NCBI GenBank assembly: GCA_022360175.1
Contig: JAKSDI010000058.1
Coordinates: 1-64,000 of the forward strand
Reading direction: 5' to 3'
Length of the DNA stretch: 64,000 nucleotides
Source of the DNA: Chitinophagales bacterium
Lineage (GTDB): Bacteria > Bacteroidota > Bacteroidia > Chitinophagales > Saprospiraceae
In this document: piece by piece, positions 1 to 9,417 of the stretch
How the letters are laid out: the number at the start of each line of letters is the position of its first letter
Position numbering within the stretch: the first letter of the stretch is position 1
The notes under the pieces: generated by a model
Database searches by the model: none
What the model was told of the DNA's origin: nothing
Seen by the model: the letters and a program-made list of their open reading frames with translations, nothing else
Program-made: the position numbers and the translations under genes

Positions 1-95
1 AAACTTTTTTCAAAGCTTCTCGCAAGCTCCTTCCCCAACAAATCATAACGTGCACAGCTTACTAAACATCCCTCCTCTGCTACCCTTCCTTTCAA
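1..95 (-). CDS. possible 5' end of a gene running off the left edge
   Basis: A reading frame on the minus strand stays open from a TTG codon at 95 to the window edge (about 31 codons), with an in-frame TAA two codons upstream. Its peptide contains ARYDLLGKELARSF, which I do not recognise. A strong Bacteroidota promoter lies just upstream at 125-155. Another start, ATG at 46, would give a different frame, and the transcript could instead be an untranslated leader or an RNA gene. The call rests on the promoter and a short open frame only. Confidence 0.25.
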   Translation of the reverse strand, partial: MKGRVAEEGCLVSCARYDLLGKELARSFEKS

Positions 96-118
96 TCTTT
101 ATTGCTTTTCTTTAAAAG

Positions 119-155
119 CGAGTGCAAAGATATATCCTTTTGTAATTCCGTGCAA
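119..155 (-). promoter_or_regulatory. Bacteroidota-type promoter firing off the left edge
   Basis: Read on the minus strand there is TTGCAC (155-150), a 20-nt gap after its TTG, then TATCTTTG (132-125), which fits TTG/TTTG-N20-TAnnTTTG. The box continues as TTTGCACTCGC. The same core with the same 20-nt gap occurs upstream of the tRNA-Asn at 18879-18916, so both probably use the primary sigma factor. The gene it drives is outside or barely inside the window. Confidence 0.6.
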
Positions 156-370
156 GCTTTTTATAAATTTTGTTTCCAAAGCCAATCTTAACCTCTAACA
201 AAATTATTGCCGGAAGGCTAGCCATCAAATAGAAAAATCTTCGGCCGCAATAGTTAAAGAAGAATTATTGGCATTAACTACCCAAAGACTATTTTAATTT
301 TTTTCAAAAAAATAAAGAGCAGAGTATACATATATATATAAGGTGTAAAACAAGCCTTTGATGAAGGTAA

Positions 371-2284
371 TTACTTTCTACTGTATCGCTTTTTGCGTTT
401 TCCCTGCTTATGCTTACTTCTATTCTTCACAAACTCCTGCTTATTGAATTTCTTTTTGTCCTCGATTAGTTTTTCTATAAGGTCTTCTCTACCTATGCTA
501 ATCAGTTTTTCACGAATCTGTTTATGATTTTCTCGCTTATGCCAGAAAAAGAACATGTGCTGTTGCCGCTTTTCACTTTTTGATTTAGCAGTATAGACGG
601 GCCGTAATGTATATGGATGTACTCCTGCATAATATATAACGGTGGCGACGGTCATAGGGGTAGGGGTAAAATCCTGAACTTGCTCCAGGCGAAAACCCAT
701 ATCTTTAGTCTCCGTTGCCAGATTAGCCATGTCTTCTTCTTTTGAGCCTGGATGGCTGGATATAAAGTATGGAATTAATGGCTGATTTAATCCATGCTTC
801 TTATTAATCTTATCATACTTCTTCTTGAATTCATGGAAATGCTTAAAAGATGGTTTACGCATTACTTTCAAAGTATCATCAGAAGTATGCTCCGGAGCTA
901 CTTTTAAGCGGCCACTTACATGGCAGGTAACAACCTGTTCCATATATTCATCAAGTGTGCCATCATTATTCTTATTATAACTATCCACTAAAAGGTCATA
1001 GCGAATACCACTACCTACAAATGCTTTTTTTACTTCTGGATGGGCATCTACTTTTCGATAAAGTTCGGTCATCGGTTTATGGCTAGTATCCAGATTGCTA
1101 CATATGACTGGGTGTATACAGGAAGGAGCGACACAACGATCACAAATCTCCTGTACTTTCCCTTTCATCTTATACATATTAGCTGAAGGGCCTCCCAGAT
1201 CACTAATATAACCTTTAAAATCGGGCATTTTGGTCACTGCATCAACTTCCTTCAGTATAGATTCTTCTGATCGGCTGGCTATGAATTTTCCTTGATGAGC
1301 AGAAATCGTACAAAAACTACAACCTCCAAAACAGCCTCGGTGCATATTCACTGAAAAACGAATCATTTCATAAGCCGGTGGTGTACCTCTTTTTTTGTAC
1401 TTAGGATGAGGCATGCGGGTATATGGTAAATCAAAAGATGTGTCAATCTCATTCTCTACCATAGGAGCATAAGGAGGATTAATGATCAAGGTTTCATCTC
1501 CTACATCCTGTAGTATTCGTTTCGCTTGTACTTTATTAGACTGCTGTTCTATATGTTTAAAATTTGCCGCAAAGGCCATTTTATCTTTTAAACACATCTC
1601 ATGGGAGTTAAGCCATAGATCCTCCCATTTTTTATTCTTTGGGATAGCCTCTTTCCTTCTCATGATTGCCGTTTGCAATACGGTATCAATAGAATGGAAA
1701 GGAACTCCTCTTTTAAGAAGGCGTACTATTTCCCGTAAAGGCTGCTCTCCCATACCATATACCAGCATATCTGCTCCACTCATTTCCAGAATATTTGGAA
1801 ATAATTTGTCTGCCCAATAATCATAATGAGTAACACGGCGAAGGGATGCTTCGATACCTCCTATCAGAACAGGAATATCAGGGAATAATTTCTTGAGGGC
1901 CTTAGTATAAACAGTAGTAGCATAATCTGGCCGAAAGCCAGCTTCTCCTCCGGGAGTATAAGCATCTGTTGAACGCTTTCTACGAGCTGCAGTATAATGG
2001 TTGACCATACTATCCATGCAACCGGAGGTTACTCCAAAAAACAAACGGGGGGCACCCATTTTTTTGAAGTCTCTTAGGTCGTCCTGCCAATTTGGTTGAG
2101 GTACAATAGCCACTCTCAAGCCTTCACTTTCTAATATACGCCCAATCACGGCAGTACCAAATGCAGGATGATCTACATAAGCATCTCCTGAAATCAATAT
2201 CACGTCTAACTCTCCCCAACCTCTCATTTCTACTTCCTTATAAGTAATAGGGAGCCACTCTGTGATTGGCCTATTGTCAAGCAT
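371..2284 (-). CDS. ygiQ: YgiQ family radical SAM protein
   Basis: 637 residues, full length for the YgiQ/UPF0313 family. Visible parts are an N-terminal domain beginning at the conserved WLPIT/GDAYVDHP region, a central radical SAM core whose cluster motif CFGGCSFC (CxxxCxxC) sits in the middle of the protein, and a C-terminal DUF3362-like region ending in a very basic tail rich in Lys and Arg. These proteins reduce SAM to make a deoxyadenosyl radical, but the substrate is not established. It is transcribed alone, with a roughly 250-nt leader between a minus-strand TATCTTTG box (2542-2535) and the ATG. Family assignment is secure; cellular role is not. Confidence 0.93.
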   Translation of the reverse strand: MLDNRPITEWLPITYKEVEMRGWGELDVILISGDAYVDHPAFGTAVIGRILESEGLRVAIVPQPNWQDDLRDFKKMGAPRLFFGVTSGCMDSMVNHYTAARRKRSTDAYTPGGEAGFRPDYATTVYTKALKKLFPDIPVLIGGIEASLRRVTHYDYWADKLFPNILEMSGADMLVYGMGEQPLREIVRLLKRGVPFHSIDTVLQTAIMRRKEAIPKNKKWEDLWLNSHEMCLKDKMAFAANFKHIEQQSNKVQAKRILQDVGDETLIINPPYAPMVENEIDTSFDLPYTRMPHPKYKKRGTPPAYEMIRFSVNMHRGCFGGCSFCTISAHQGKFIASRSEESILKEVDAVTKMPDFKGYISDLGGPSANMYKMKGKVQEICDRCVAPSCIHPVICSNLDTSHKPMTELYRKVDAHPEVKKAFVGSGIRYDLLVDSYNKNNDGTLDEYMEQVVTCHVSGRLKVAPEHTSDDTLKVMRKPSFKHFHEFKKKYDKINKKHGLNQPLIPYFISSHPGSKEEDMANLATETKDMGFRLEQVQDFTPTPMTVATVIYYAGVHPYTLRPVYTAKSKSEKRQQHMFFFWHKRENHKQIREKLISIGREDLIEKLIEDKKKFNKQEFVKNRSKHKQGKRKKRYSRK

Positions 2285-2870
2285 AGCTTACTTTATTATA
2301 TTTTAGAGCCTATTGGCATTTTAGTAATCGTCGTTAAAATGATCCTTTTCTCCCAACTTTATGTTGCATAAATCCTCATTTAGCGCTGCTCTCCGATAGT
2401 TATCGGGGCCAGTTTTCACGCCTCAATTTGAGAGAAAATGCTTCTTTCTCACTTGAAGATCAAAACTCCTAACAGGTTCTTAGTGTTATCGACAAGCTAC
2501 AAAACGCTTATTGCCAGCAACTTGTTCATGAGTACAAAGATAAGGGAAATTGATGAGGTGCGGCATGGTTTATAAGGTGTAGAGGTTTAAAAGAGTAGAG
2601 GTTTAAGGGTTCTGGGGCTAGGTATTGCGGTTTTTATGGTTTTAAAAGGCATACTGGATTGAAGGGTTTAGAGGTTTAGAGGTTTAGAGGTTTAGAGGTT
2701 TAGAGGTTTAGAGGTTTAGAGGAATTTAATGAAGCCTAGAAGAAGATGAAATCCAATTGCTTCTAAACTTCATTAAACTTATTGGTATATGCTACTGATC
2801 CTCCAGAGCTCAGTCTAAGAGTTGGGGAACTTGTGTTGCTACAAGATAAAATTAATGGCTATTTTCTATT
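2285..2870. other. 586-bp intergenic region with promoter, palindrome and microsatellite
   Basis: No full gene. It holds a minus-strand TATCTTTG box at 2542-2535 that probably drives the ygiQ gene, a 10-codon minus-strand frame from ATG at 2529 (MNKLLAISVL, then stop) that looks like a decapitated signal peptide, a palindrome CCGATAGTTATCGG near 2396-2409, and a 7-copy 8-bp tandem repeat at 2665-2722. Imperfect relatives of the repeat (agaggttta) are scattered around 2580-2610. Confidence 0.6.
2665..2722. repeat. 8-bp tandem repeat GGTTTAGA, about 7.25 copies
   Basis: Seven consecutive perfect copies of GGTTTAGA followed by a partial GG, between ygiQ and the kynureninase gene. Related but imperfect GGTTTAGAT runs occur at about 12520-12550 and a single copy near 57292. 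The repeat is non-coding and probably prone to slippage. Confidence 0.95.
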
Positions 2871-4160
2871 TTAATAATTGTTTAGCAAATCTGCGAATCG
2901 GTAGACATCTTCAAAACTATTATATAAAGGTACGGGTGCTACTCTTATTACTCCTGCCTCACCTGCTGTATTATTACTTCCACTAAGATTGTCTTCTCGC
3001 CAGTCGCTTATTACTCCTTTACTATTAAGGTAGTCATAAAGTTTTTTACCATTTTTAGGAGTAAAAATAGATACCTGACAGCCGCGTTGTACTGGGTCAG
3101 AAGGCGTTAAAATTTTAAAGCCGTTATCTACTTGTCGAAGCAGATATTCCAAATAGGCTGTGAGTTGTTCGCTTTTTTGCCGCAGGGCCGGCATGCCCGC
3201 TTCAACAAAAATATCAAGACTTGCCTTATGTACTGCGAAGCTAAATATCTGTGCATTACTCAATTGCCATCCCGCAGCGCCCTGCATTGGACGAAATCCT
3301 TTACGCATCAGAAAACGCTCACTTTCATCATGTCCCCACCAACCGGCGAATCGTGGCAAGTCAGCATTTCGGCCATGTCTTTCATGAATAAATACTCCGC
3401 TGGGCCCACCAGGCCCTGAATTCAAATACTTATAACTACACCACACTGCAAAGTCCACACTCCAGTCATGCAATTGTAATGGTATATTGCCAGCAGCATG
3501 AGCAAGGTCAAAACCGGCATAAGCTCCAGCTTTGTGAGCCGCTTGCGTAATAGTAGGTATATCAAAAAACTGCCCTGTGTAATAATTGACACCTCCAAAC
3601 ATAACCAATGCCAGTTCATTAGCATGGGCTTCTATTGTCTGGACAATATCTTCGGTTCGTACATTCAATTCTCCTTCACGAGGAGCCATTTCAATAATAG
3701 CGTCTTCTGGTGAAAACCCGTGCCAGCGCACCTGGCTCTCCATGGCATATTGATCAGAGGGGAAAGCCCCAGCTTCCATAATGATTTTATAACGCTGGTT
3801 ATTGGGCCTATAAAAAGTAGCCATCATCAAATGAAGGTTTGTAGTAAGTGTGTTCATAACTACTACTTCTTCTTCACTGGCACCTGCGATATGTGCCGTT
3901 TGCGATGCTAAAAATTTATGGTATTCCATCCAGGGCATTTTACCACGAAAGTGCCCTTCTACACCATGGGTTTGCCAATGCTCCAGTTCGTACAATAATG
4001 CATCTTTAGCTGTCTTAGGAGCTAACCCCAAAGAATTGCCGCATAAATAAATGGTATCGGCTCCCTCATGTTGTGGAAAACTGAAACGACTACGAAATGA
4101 CCTTAATGGATCTGCCTGGTCTTGCTGGCGGGCATATTCGATGGTGGGCTGATAAGACAT
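2871..4160 (-). CDS. kynU: kynureninase
   Basis: 429 residues, the normal length for kynureninase, a cytoplasmic PLP enzyme that splits kynurenine or 3-hydroxykynurenine into anthranilate or 3-hydroxyanthranilate plus alanine. Signature stretches are YLCGNSLGLAPK near residues 39-50, FDLAHAAGN at 217-225, and the PLP-lysine segment CSYKYLNSGPGG with Lys244. The end (YRFADLLNN) is typical of the family. Monocistronic. No tryptophan dioxygenase or 3-hydroxyanthranilate dioxygenase is next to it, so whether it serves NAD synthesis or tryptophan degradation cannot be told here. Confidence 0.95.
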   Translation of the reverse strand: MSYQPTIEYARQQDQADPLRSFRSRFSFPQHEGADTIYLCGNSLGLAPKTAKDALLYELEHWQTHGVEGHFRGKMPWMEYHKFLASQTAHIAGASEEEVVVMNTLTTNLHLMMATFYRPNNQRYKIIMEAGAFPSDQYAMESQVRWHGFSPEDAIIEMAPREGELNVRTEDIVQTIEAHANELALVMFGGVNYYTGQFFDIPTITQAAHKAGAYAGFDLAHAAGNIPLQLHDWSVDFAVWCSYKYLNSGPGGPSGVFIHERHGRNADLPRFAGWWGHDESERFLMRKGFRPMQGAAGWQLSNAQIFSFAVHKASLDIFVEAGMPALRQKSEQLTAYLEYLLRQVDNGFKILTPSDPVQRGCQVSIFTPKNGKKLYDYLNSKGVISDWREDNLSGSNNTAGEAGVIRVAPVPLYNSFEDVYRFADLLNNY

Positions 4161-4340
4161 TTTAGTTTTTTGGCAAAAATAGGAAAAACGGGAGCAAGTG
4201 CAAGGGTAAGTTCAAGTGTAAACCCAAACGCAAGTGCAAATCGCAAGTGTAATTAGGAAGTTTTGTACCTGACTCTGCTTGTTCAAACCTGAATAAAAAA
4301 ATTTCAAGTATATTTTGAGTTTGAGCTTGGTACTTAAACT

Positions 4341-4829
4341 TTAAAATAAACTCCCTTGTCTTGCGAAGCTCATTGGATTTTCTAGCTCTAGTAATTGGCG
4401 TTTCATATCCAGGCCGTAGAAGTATCCCTGTAATTCGCCGCTTTTAGCAATACAGCGATGGCAGGGGACTATGATAGCAATAGGGTTATTTTTATTAGCT
4501 TGCCCAACAGCTCTAACGGCCTTGGGGTCGCCTAATTTTTCTGCTATAGCCAGATAAGAAGTAGTGCGGCCATATGGTATCTTTTGTAGTTCTTTCCACA
4601 CAGATTGGTAAAAAGAAGGAGATTGTCCGTAATTGATCTTCAGGTCAAAGGAAGTGCGATTTCCCTGAAAATATTCATTGAGTTGTACTACTGCTGATTT
4701 AAGCACCGGTGGGATAGGACCGGCAGGGCAGGGGGTGGTGCTCACCATTTTCACTGAGCTGATCCCTAGATCGCTACCTTTTATTTCAAAACACCCAAAG
4801 GGTGAGAGGAAGTGGGTTATTGCCTCCAT
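4341..4829 (-). CDS. ogt: methylated-DNA--[protein]-cysteine S-methyltransferase (Ogt type)
   Basis: 162 residues, the size of single-domain O6-alkylguanine-DNA alkyltransferases. The helix-turn-helix region (SVWKELQKIPYGRTTSY) precedes the active-site motif VPCHRC with acceptor Cys123, and the family Asn/Gly stretch (ANKNNPI) lies just before it. The enzyme takes the alkyl group from O6-alkylguanine onto Cys123 in a single turnover. The usual PCHRV is PCHRC here, with a second Cys at 126, a tolerated variant. A second MGMT domain occurs in the Ada-like protein at 28771. Confidence 0.93.
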   Translation of the reverse strand: MEAITHFLSPFGCFEIKGSDLGISSVKMVSTTPCPAGPIPPVLKSAVVQLNEYFQGNRTSFDLKINYGQSPSFYQSVWKELQKIPYGRTTSYLAIAEKLGDPKAVRAVGQANKNNPIAIIVPCHRCIAKSGELQGYFYGLDMKRQLLELENPMSFARQGSLF

Positions 4830-4928
4830 AGCATTATTGAATCGGTACTCCTCAAATATAAATATATTTTGGATTCTTTGGCAACTCCTGTAAGGATCAA
4901 AAAGCAGAAATTGCCAAAGAAAAATTTC

Positions 4929-7900
4929 TTAAAAATCCATCCCTAAAGAAATATGCAATTTTGGATCTTGTACTCTTCTTGTTTCAATCCCCCAACCATA
5001 ATCAACCCTCAGTAGATAACCAAATATCACAGTACGTACACCAAAGCCATATCCCGCTACTACAGGATCACGGAAGTAATTAACCTTGACAGATACAAGG
5101 CCACTATTATCTATCACTGACGTATTTAGTGGGTTTTCACGGCTAAATGGGTTACTACCTTCCCATGCAGTACCCATATCGAAAAAGCCTACCGCCTGAA
5201 AATGCCTTAGGAAAGGCGACTTAATACGATTAGACAGATAACGGAAAATTGGCATACGCAATTCTATATTAGATAACAGGTAAGAATTTCCGTTGCGGAT
5301 ATTCTGATCAAAGCCCCTCATATTGGTAGCAAGAGATTGATAAGCGATATTATCGCCTTCTGTTGGTAATGGGATGTTGTTATTGAAGCTACTGAATAGC
5401 CAATTATCCACTCCTCCCAGGTAATAAATCATTCTTTCAGCACCAAAGGAAGTAGCTCCTGCCAATCTTACAGCAATAACAGAATGCTTTAATAATCGCT
5501 GATAATGACGTCCATCAATTCCTATTATTCCCATTGTACCATTGCCAACTTCAAAAGAAGCATCACCTGAGAAGTCTAAATCAAATCGCTTGACCGCTTC
5601 CATCCATATCTTATAGCGAGTTCCATTTTTTATATTAAGGCTCACATCCAAGGTGTTGTCAAAAACATATTCAAAACGCAAGCCAGCTCGTTGTTCACTA
5701 TAAGAAGGAGTATCAAAAGAATTTATATCCGTCGCTAATTGAGTAATTTTATCAGATCTCAAGGTAGCAGTACCGCGGAAACTTCTGAATATATCCAAAG
5801 GATAACGCAGGCTATACTGTCCAAGGATAGTTCCTACTTCTCTTCGATTTGGCACAAAGGTCTGACTTTCTCCGTTTTGGCGAATATTGCGACGATATAC
5901 AGCATATTGTTTATCTAATCGTTTCTTCTTATCATTAAAAATGAGGAAATATTCACTTCCATTAAAAGTAGTTGGTATACGCACTCCTCCTTCAAACTCA
6001 TAATCTTCAAAAAGGTCTTTGAAGTTTGTTTTCAACAAAATACCTAGTGGTGGATAATACAGTTCTGTTGGATTAGCAGCAAAGCTATTCAGGCCATCAA
6101 ACAAAAGGCTATTATCCAACTGAGTTGTCACATAATCTGTTCTGAATTGTAGCCTATATGGAGTAATGTTGGATGAACGGAATTTGTAAACTGGTTTTTC
6201 TTGCTGTAGGTTTTGTCCAAAAAAGTTAGCAATATTTTCCTGTCCGGTTATAACCTTCACCGATTCTTCCTCTACTTGCTTCGTATCCTCCTCTATTACT
6301 ACAACCGTAACGGGTTCCTCTTCGTCGTCAAATTCACTTTGGAAAAGGTAATTATCAATATCGACTTTTCCTGTATCCTGTAGTGAAGGTTCTATCTTTT
6401 CTTCTATAGCGGTAACACTATCTACTTCCTGTAAAATAGTAGTAACCGGTACATTTTTTTTCTTCTCTATTAACAAGGTTTCAGCAGGCTGTTTTTCCTG
6501 AGACTTCTGAAATCGGGTAGGAGGTACTTCTACTTTTTCTGCTGCTTGCAAAGGGCGAATAAATACTTGATGGCGCCCATTTAGAAGCATCATATCTGCA
6601 ACCTTATCTGCTCTGGGAGCTGTCGACTGGGACAGTAAACTACGAGAGAAGTTGGTATTAATGTGCGTAACAGCACGTTGTTTAATAATGGTGTCAATCA
6701 GTATGGTATCAATCAGGCTTGTATCCAATTCTGTAAGCACAGAATCAATATGTAGCCTGATTTCTGAGCCATCTTCCAGTTGTATCAACTGATCCAGATG
6801 ATGTATATATGGCTCTAGGTAACCTGATTCTCTATTGTATATACCGTTACGGTCACTCAAATAAGTAAACCATGTTGTATCAATTGCTGCTGGCCAGCGT
6901 TCATTTGCTAATGGCGTATTAGTAACACGAACCAATTCCTGAGAACGGCTTTCTAAATCATAATAAAAAATATCAAAGGTGTTGATTGGTAATATGCTAT
7001 CTAAACGTTCCTTTTTCATAAGGATATCCTGGCGATTAGAAGCAAATAGAATTCCTTTTTGATCTCCTACATTTACATATGTAGCATCCAGGTCATCCCA
7101 AAAATCATTTGTAATCCGCTGTGTTTGTCTGGTATTGGTATAGTATAAAAAGATATCTGACTGGCCTCTTACCGTAGCGGAAAAAACCAGGGTAATTGGA
7201 TTGACATATTCCATACTGTACACACGGTGGTATTCTGCCGATATAGGTTCTGTTTGCTCTGTGCCCGACATTACATCGTATAACAACAGCTTTGGAACAT
7301 CCCTTTTTTCGTAAATAACTGCTAATTGTTGCCCACTAGGACTCCATGCTAATAAGGGATAATTATAGTCTGTAGCCTGGAAAGCATTTCGGAATCCTCC
7401 TTTTAAAACTACCTCCCTTTCTCCTGTTGATAAATCATGCAGGTACACTCGATACTTGCCAATTTCATTCATCACATAAACCAGCTTTCGGCCACTAGGG
7501 CTAAGCTTTACTTCTGAGATGGGCAGATTGTGTTTATTTTTAATACTTACTGGTTCTTCATCAGGTGCCGTACGGGTATTATTTTCTGCCTCATAACGAC
7601 GACGAAAATAGAGGGCCCAGCTATCACCTACTCTTTCATAAGGAGTACCGAGTACGTATAAAAAACCGCTCTCTATACTACGATTAATACGAGTAAGATA
7701 TAAAAGGTTAGAAACTGTTGACCTTCCATAATTTTCACTGATGAAATACCACAAAGAATGTCCTGCTAATTCAGGATCTTCTTCTGCTAATGTTGCAAAG
7801 TCTTCAAACTCTTCATTTAAGATATAATCCTTCAGTCGATTGTCTAAATCTGTTGTCCAGGGTGTACCTACGTATGAAACCAGGCCTTCCTTGAACCAGC

Positions 7901-8405
7901 CAGGCAAATTGAGCATTACCGCATTTTGTACAATTTCCTGCAGATTAGACCCAAACAACATGGCATTGAGATAAACGGAAGCAATACCCTCTCGAATTTG
8001 TCGGCGTAAATGGTTATGATCACCATTGAAATAAACGAATATCTTATTACCAACTATCTTCGTTTGACCACCTGTATTATTAAAAGCCTCTTCACTACCT
8101 ATATTACTTTGTTTCAAATCTGTCAGATCTGTATAGACAATGATCTGTATTTTCTCATTGATACGGTGCTCCAGCGTATTTTGTATATCCTGAAAGTCAT
8201 ATTCAGCTAATTGTACAACCGACTGACCGATAAAACGCCCTTCACCATACCAATAGGTAAGAAAGTTATCACTCTCATATTCAGACCATTCTGCAAAATC
8301 ATCGTGATACTGCACTCTATTTTTACCAAAGGTAACCTGAGTTCCTTGCGCCGATAAAATCATCGTTAAACATGAGAGCAGGAAAGTGTATACGTATTTT
8401 TGCAT
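4929..8405 (-). CDS. giant outer-membrane protein: degenerate gluzincin domain, TolB-like propeller, C-terminal barrel
   Basis: 1158 residues with a signal peptide (MQKYVYTFLLSCLTMILSAQG). Residues about 25-270 resemble the peptidase MA-like/gluzincin fold, but where HExxH is expected there is RQIREGIASV. The downstream Glu segment (WFKEGLVSYVG) is kept. Residues about 290-540 show WD40/TolB-like beta-propeller blades (KLSPSGRKLVYVMNE, LAWSPSGQQLAVIYE). A low-complexity Glu/Val-rich linker follows at about 620-760. The last 350 residues alternate like an outer-membrane barrel and end in the aromatic SLGMDF. Members of this Bacteroidota family are often labelled TolB, but no Tol-Pal genes are nearby. 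Function unknown; probably an envelope scaffold. Confidence 0.8.
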   Translation of the reverse strand: MQKYVYTFLLSCLTMILSAQGTQVTFGKNRVQYHDDFAEWSEYESDNFLTYWYGEGRFIGQSVVQLAEYDFQDIQNTLEHRINEKIQIIVYTDLTDLKQSNIGSEEAFNNTGGQTKIVGNKIFVYFNGDHNHLRRQIREGIASVYLNAMLFGSNLQEIVQNAVMLNLPGWFKEGLVSYVGTPWTTDLDNRLKDYILNEEFEDFATLAEEDPELAGHSLWYFISENYGRSTVSNLLYLTRINRSIESGFLYVLGTPYERVGDSWALYFRRRYEAENNTRTAPDEEPVSIKNKHNLPISEVKLSPSGRKLVYVMNEIGKYRVYLHDLSTGEREVVLKGGFRNAFQATDYNYPLLAWSPSGQQLAVIYEKRDVPKLLLYDVMSGTEQTEPISAEYHRVYSMEYVNPITLVFSATVRGQSDIFLYYTNTRQTQRITNDFWDDLDATYVNVGDQKGILFASNRQDILMKKERLDSILPINTFDIFYYDLESRSQELVRVTNTPLANERWPAAIDTTWFTYLSDRNGIYNRESGYLEPYIHHLDQLIQLEDGSEIRLHIDSVLTELDTSLIDTILIDTIIKQRAVTHINTNFSRSLLSQSTAPRADKVADMMLLNGRHQVFIRPLQAAEKVEVPPTRFQKSQEKQPAETLLIEKKKNVPVTTILQEVDSVTAIEEKIEPSLQDTGKVDIDNYLFQSEFDDEEEPVTVVVIEEDTKQVEEESVKVITGQENIANFFGQNLQQEKPVYKFRSSNITPYRLQFRTDYVTTQLDNSLLFDGLNSFAANPTELYYPPLGILLKTNFKDLFEDYEFEGGVRIPTTFNGSEYFLIFNDKKKRLDKQYAVYRRNIRQNGESQTFVPNRREVGTILGQYSLRYPLDIFRSFRGTATLRSDKITQLATDINSFDTPSYSEQRAGLRFEYVFDNTLDVSLNIKNGTRYKIWMEAVKRFDLDFSGDASFEVGNGTMGIIGIDGRHYQRLLKHSVIAVRLAGATSFGAERMIYYLGGVDNWLFSSFNNNIPLPTEGDNIAYQSLATNMRGFDQNIRNGNSYLLSNIELRMPIFRYLSNRIKSPFLRHFQAVGFFDMGTAWEGSNPFSRENPLNTSVIDNSGLVSVKVNYFRDPVVAGYGFGVRTVIFGYLLRVDYGWGIETRRVQDPKLHISLGMDF

Positions 8406-8769
8406 AAGCTTTATATTTAAGTGGTAGTCGGTGTATATATTATGATATGGTGATATGGTGATATGGTGATATGGTGAAAACTATATTTATACTCTATCTC
8501 ATAACGCCAATTGTACAAATCCTCCATAGCACTGCACGTATCGTACATCCTATTATAAAAAGACAGTAATCAAGGCCGTTCGGTTCATCATATATCTATT
8601 CAATAGCTAATTTTACGCCATAATTGTCTGTCAGTTTCCTCTATTGAGGCAGAACTTGATTCTAAGATAATATTTTTATCACTACAAAATCAAGCTTACT
8701 ACAAGCTATTGATATAACTTTGTATCGACATTATTATTATCGCCTAATCTGGTATTCTTAATATAAAAC
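8406..8769. other. 364-bp divergent intergenic region
   Basis: Lies between the giant barrel gene (minus) and the MBL hydrolase (plus). It contains a 4-copy 8-bp tandem repeat (8443-8474) and a plus-strand TAACTTTG box at 8715-8722, 48 nt before the hydrolase ATG, a plausible promoter. Nothing else was recognised. Confidence 0.55.
8443..8474. repeat. 8-bp tandem repeat TGATATGG, 4 copies
   Basis: Four perfect consecutive copies of TGATATGG followed by a partial TG, 38 bp upstream of the start of the giant minus-strand envelope gene. The period is the same as the unrelated GGTTTAGA repeat at 2665. Copy number here could alter promoter spacing, but this is inference. Confidence 0.95.
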
Positions 8770-9414
8770 ATGGCAGAAGTAATCAAACTGACGTTTAACC
8801 CTTTCCAGGAAAACACATATATCATTTACGATGAGACAAAGGAGTGCATTATAATTGACCCTGGTTGTTACACTCCTGCAGAGAGACAAATGCTTTCGGA
8901 TGTAATAAAAAAACATTCACTTCAGCCTGTACGCCTTATCAACACCCACTGTCATCTAGACCATGTATTCGGCAATCAGTATGTAGCCGATACCTATGGT
9001 CTTAAATTAGAAATCCATAAAGGAGAATTGGTTGTTTTAGATGCAGCGCCTCAATCAGCAGTACTTTATGGCCTCGCAATGCCTAGTGAACAGCTCTCTC
9101 CTCCTCCAGGCAATTATCTTAAAGAAGGAGAACAAGTGAAATTTGGTAATACCACTTTGGACATACTCTTCACTCCGGGGCATTCACCAGCCAGTATTTC
9201 CTTTTATTGCGAAAAGGATCGTTTTGTAATAGCAGGGGATGTATTGTTTTTAGGAAGTATAGGCCGTACAGACCTACCAGGAGGAAATTTTGATACGCTT
9301 ATTAAAAGTATTATGGAACAACTTATTCCTCTAGGAGATGACGTGATTGTGTACTCCGGGCATGGCCCTGAAACCAGTATTGGTTATGAAAAAGTACACA
9401 ATCCGTTTTTATAG
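8770..9414 (+). CDS. MBL-fold metallo-hydrolase (glyoxalase II-like)
   Basis: 214 residues, a complete single-domain metallo-beta-lactamase fold protein. The metal motif THCHLDH lies near residues 59-66, followed by TPGHSPAS near 138, the metal Asp in AGDVLF near 157 and the last His in SGHGPETSIGYEK. This is the pattern of short bacterial hydroxyacylglutathione-hydrolase-like proteins, which hydrolyse thioesters or related substrates in the cytoplasm. No glyoxalase I is nearby, so the exact substrate is open. A TAACTTTG promoter box lies 48 nt upstream. It converges on the lipoprotein gene that ends at 9418. Confidence 0.9.
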   Translation: MAEVIKLTFNPFQENTYIIYDETKECIIIDPGCYTPAERQMLSDVIKKHSLQPVRLINTHCHLDHVFGNQYVADTYGLKLEIHKGELVVLDAAPQSAVLYGLAMPSEQLSPPPGNYLKEGEQVKFGNTTLDILFTPGHSPASISFYCEKDRFVIAGDVLFLGSIGRTDLPGGNFDTLIKSIMEQLIPLGDDVIVYSGHGPETSIGYEKVHNPFL

Positions 9415-9417
9415 ACT

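Noticed and set aside
1482-1820. Open frame on the plus strand inside ygiQ
   Set aside because: Antisense shadow of the radical SAM gene; Cys-rich, no start context, and the minus-strand protein is a full-length family member.
3132-4050. Several plus-strand frames of 60-95 codons
   Set aside because: All lie antisense to kynureninase and none resembles a family.
4196-4255. Tandem repeat between kynU and ogt (caagtg-like units)
   Set aside because: Only degenerate similarity (gcaagtgcaa, gcaagtgtaa) with irregular spacing; not a clear repeat.
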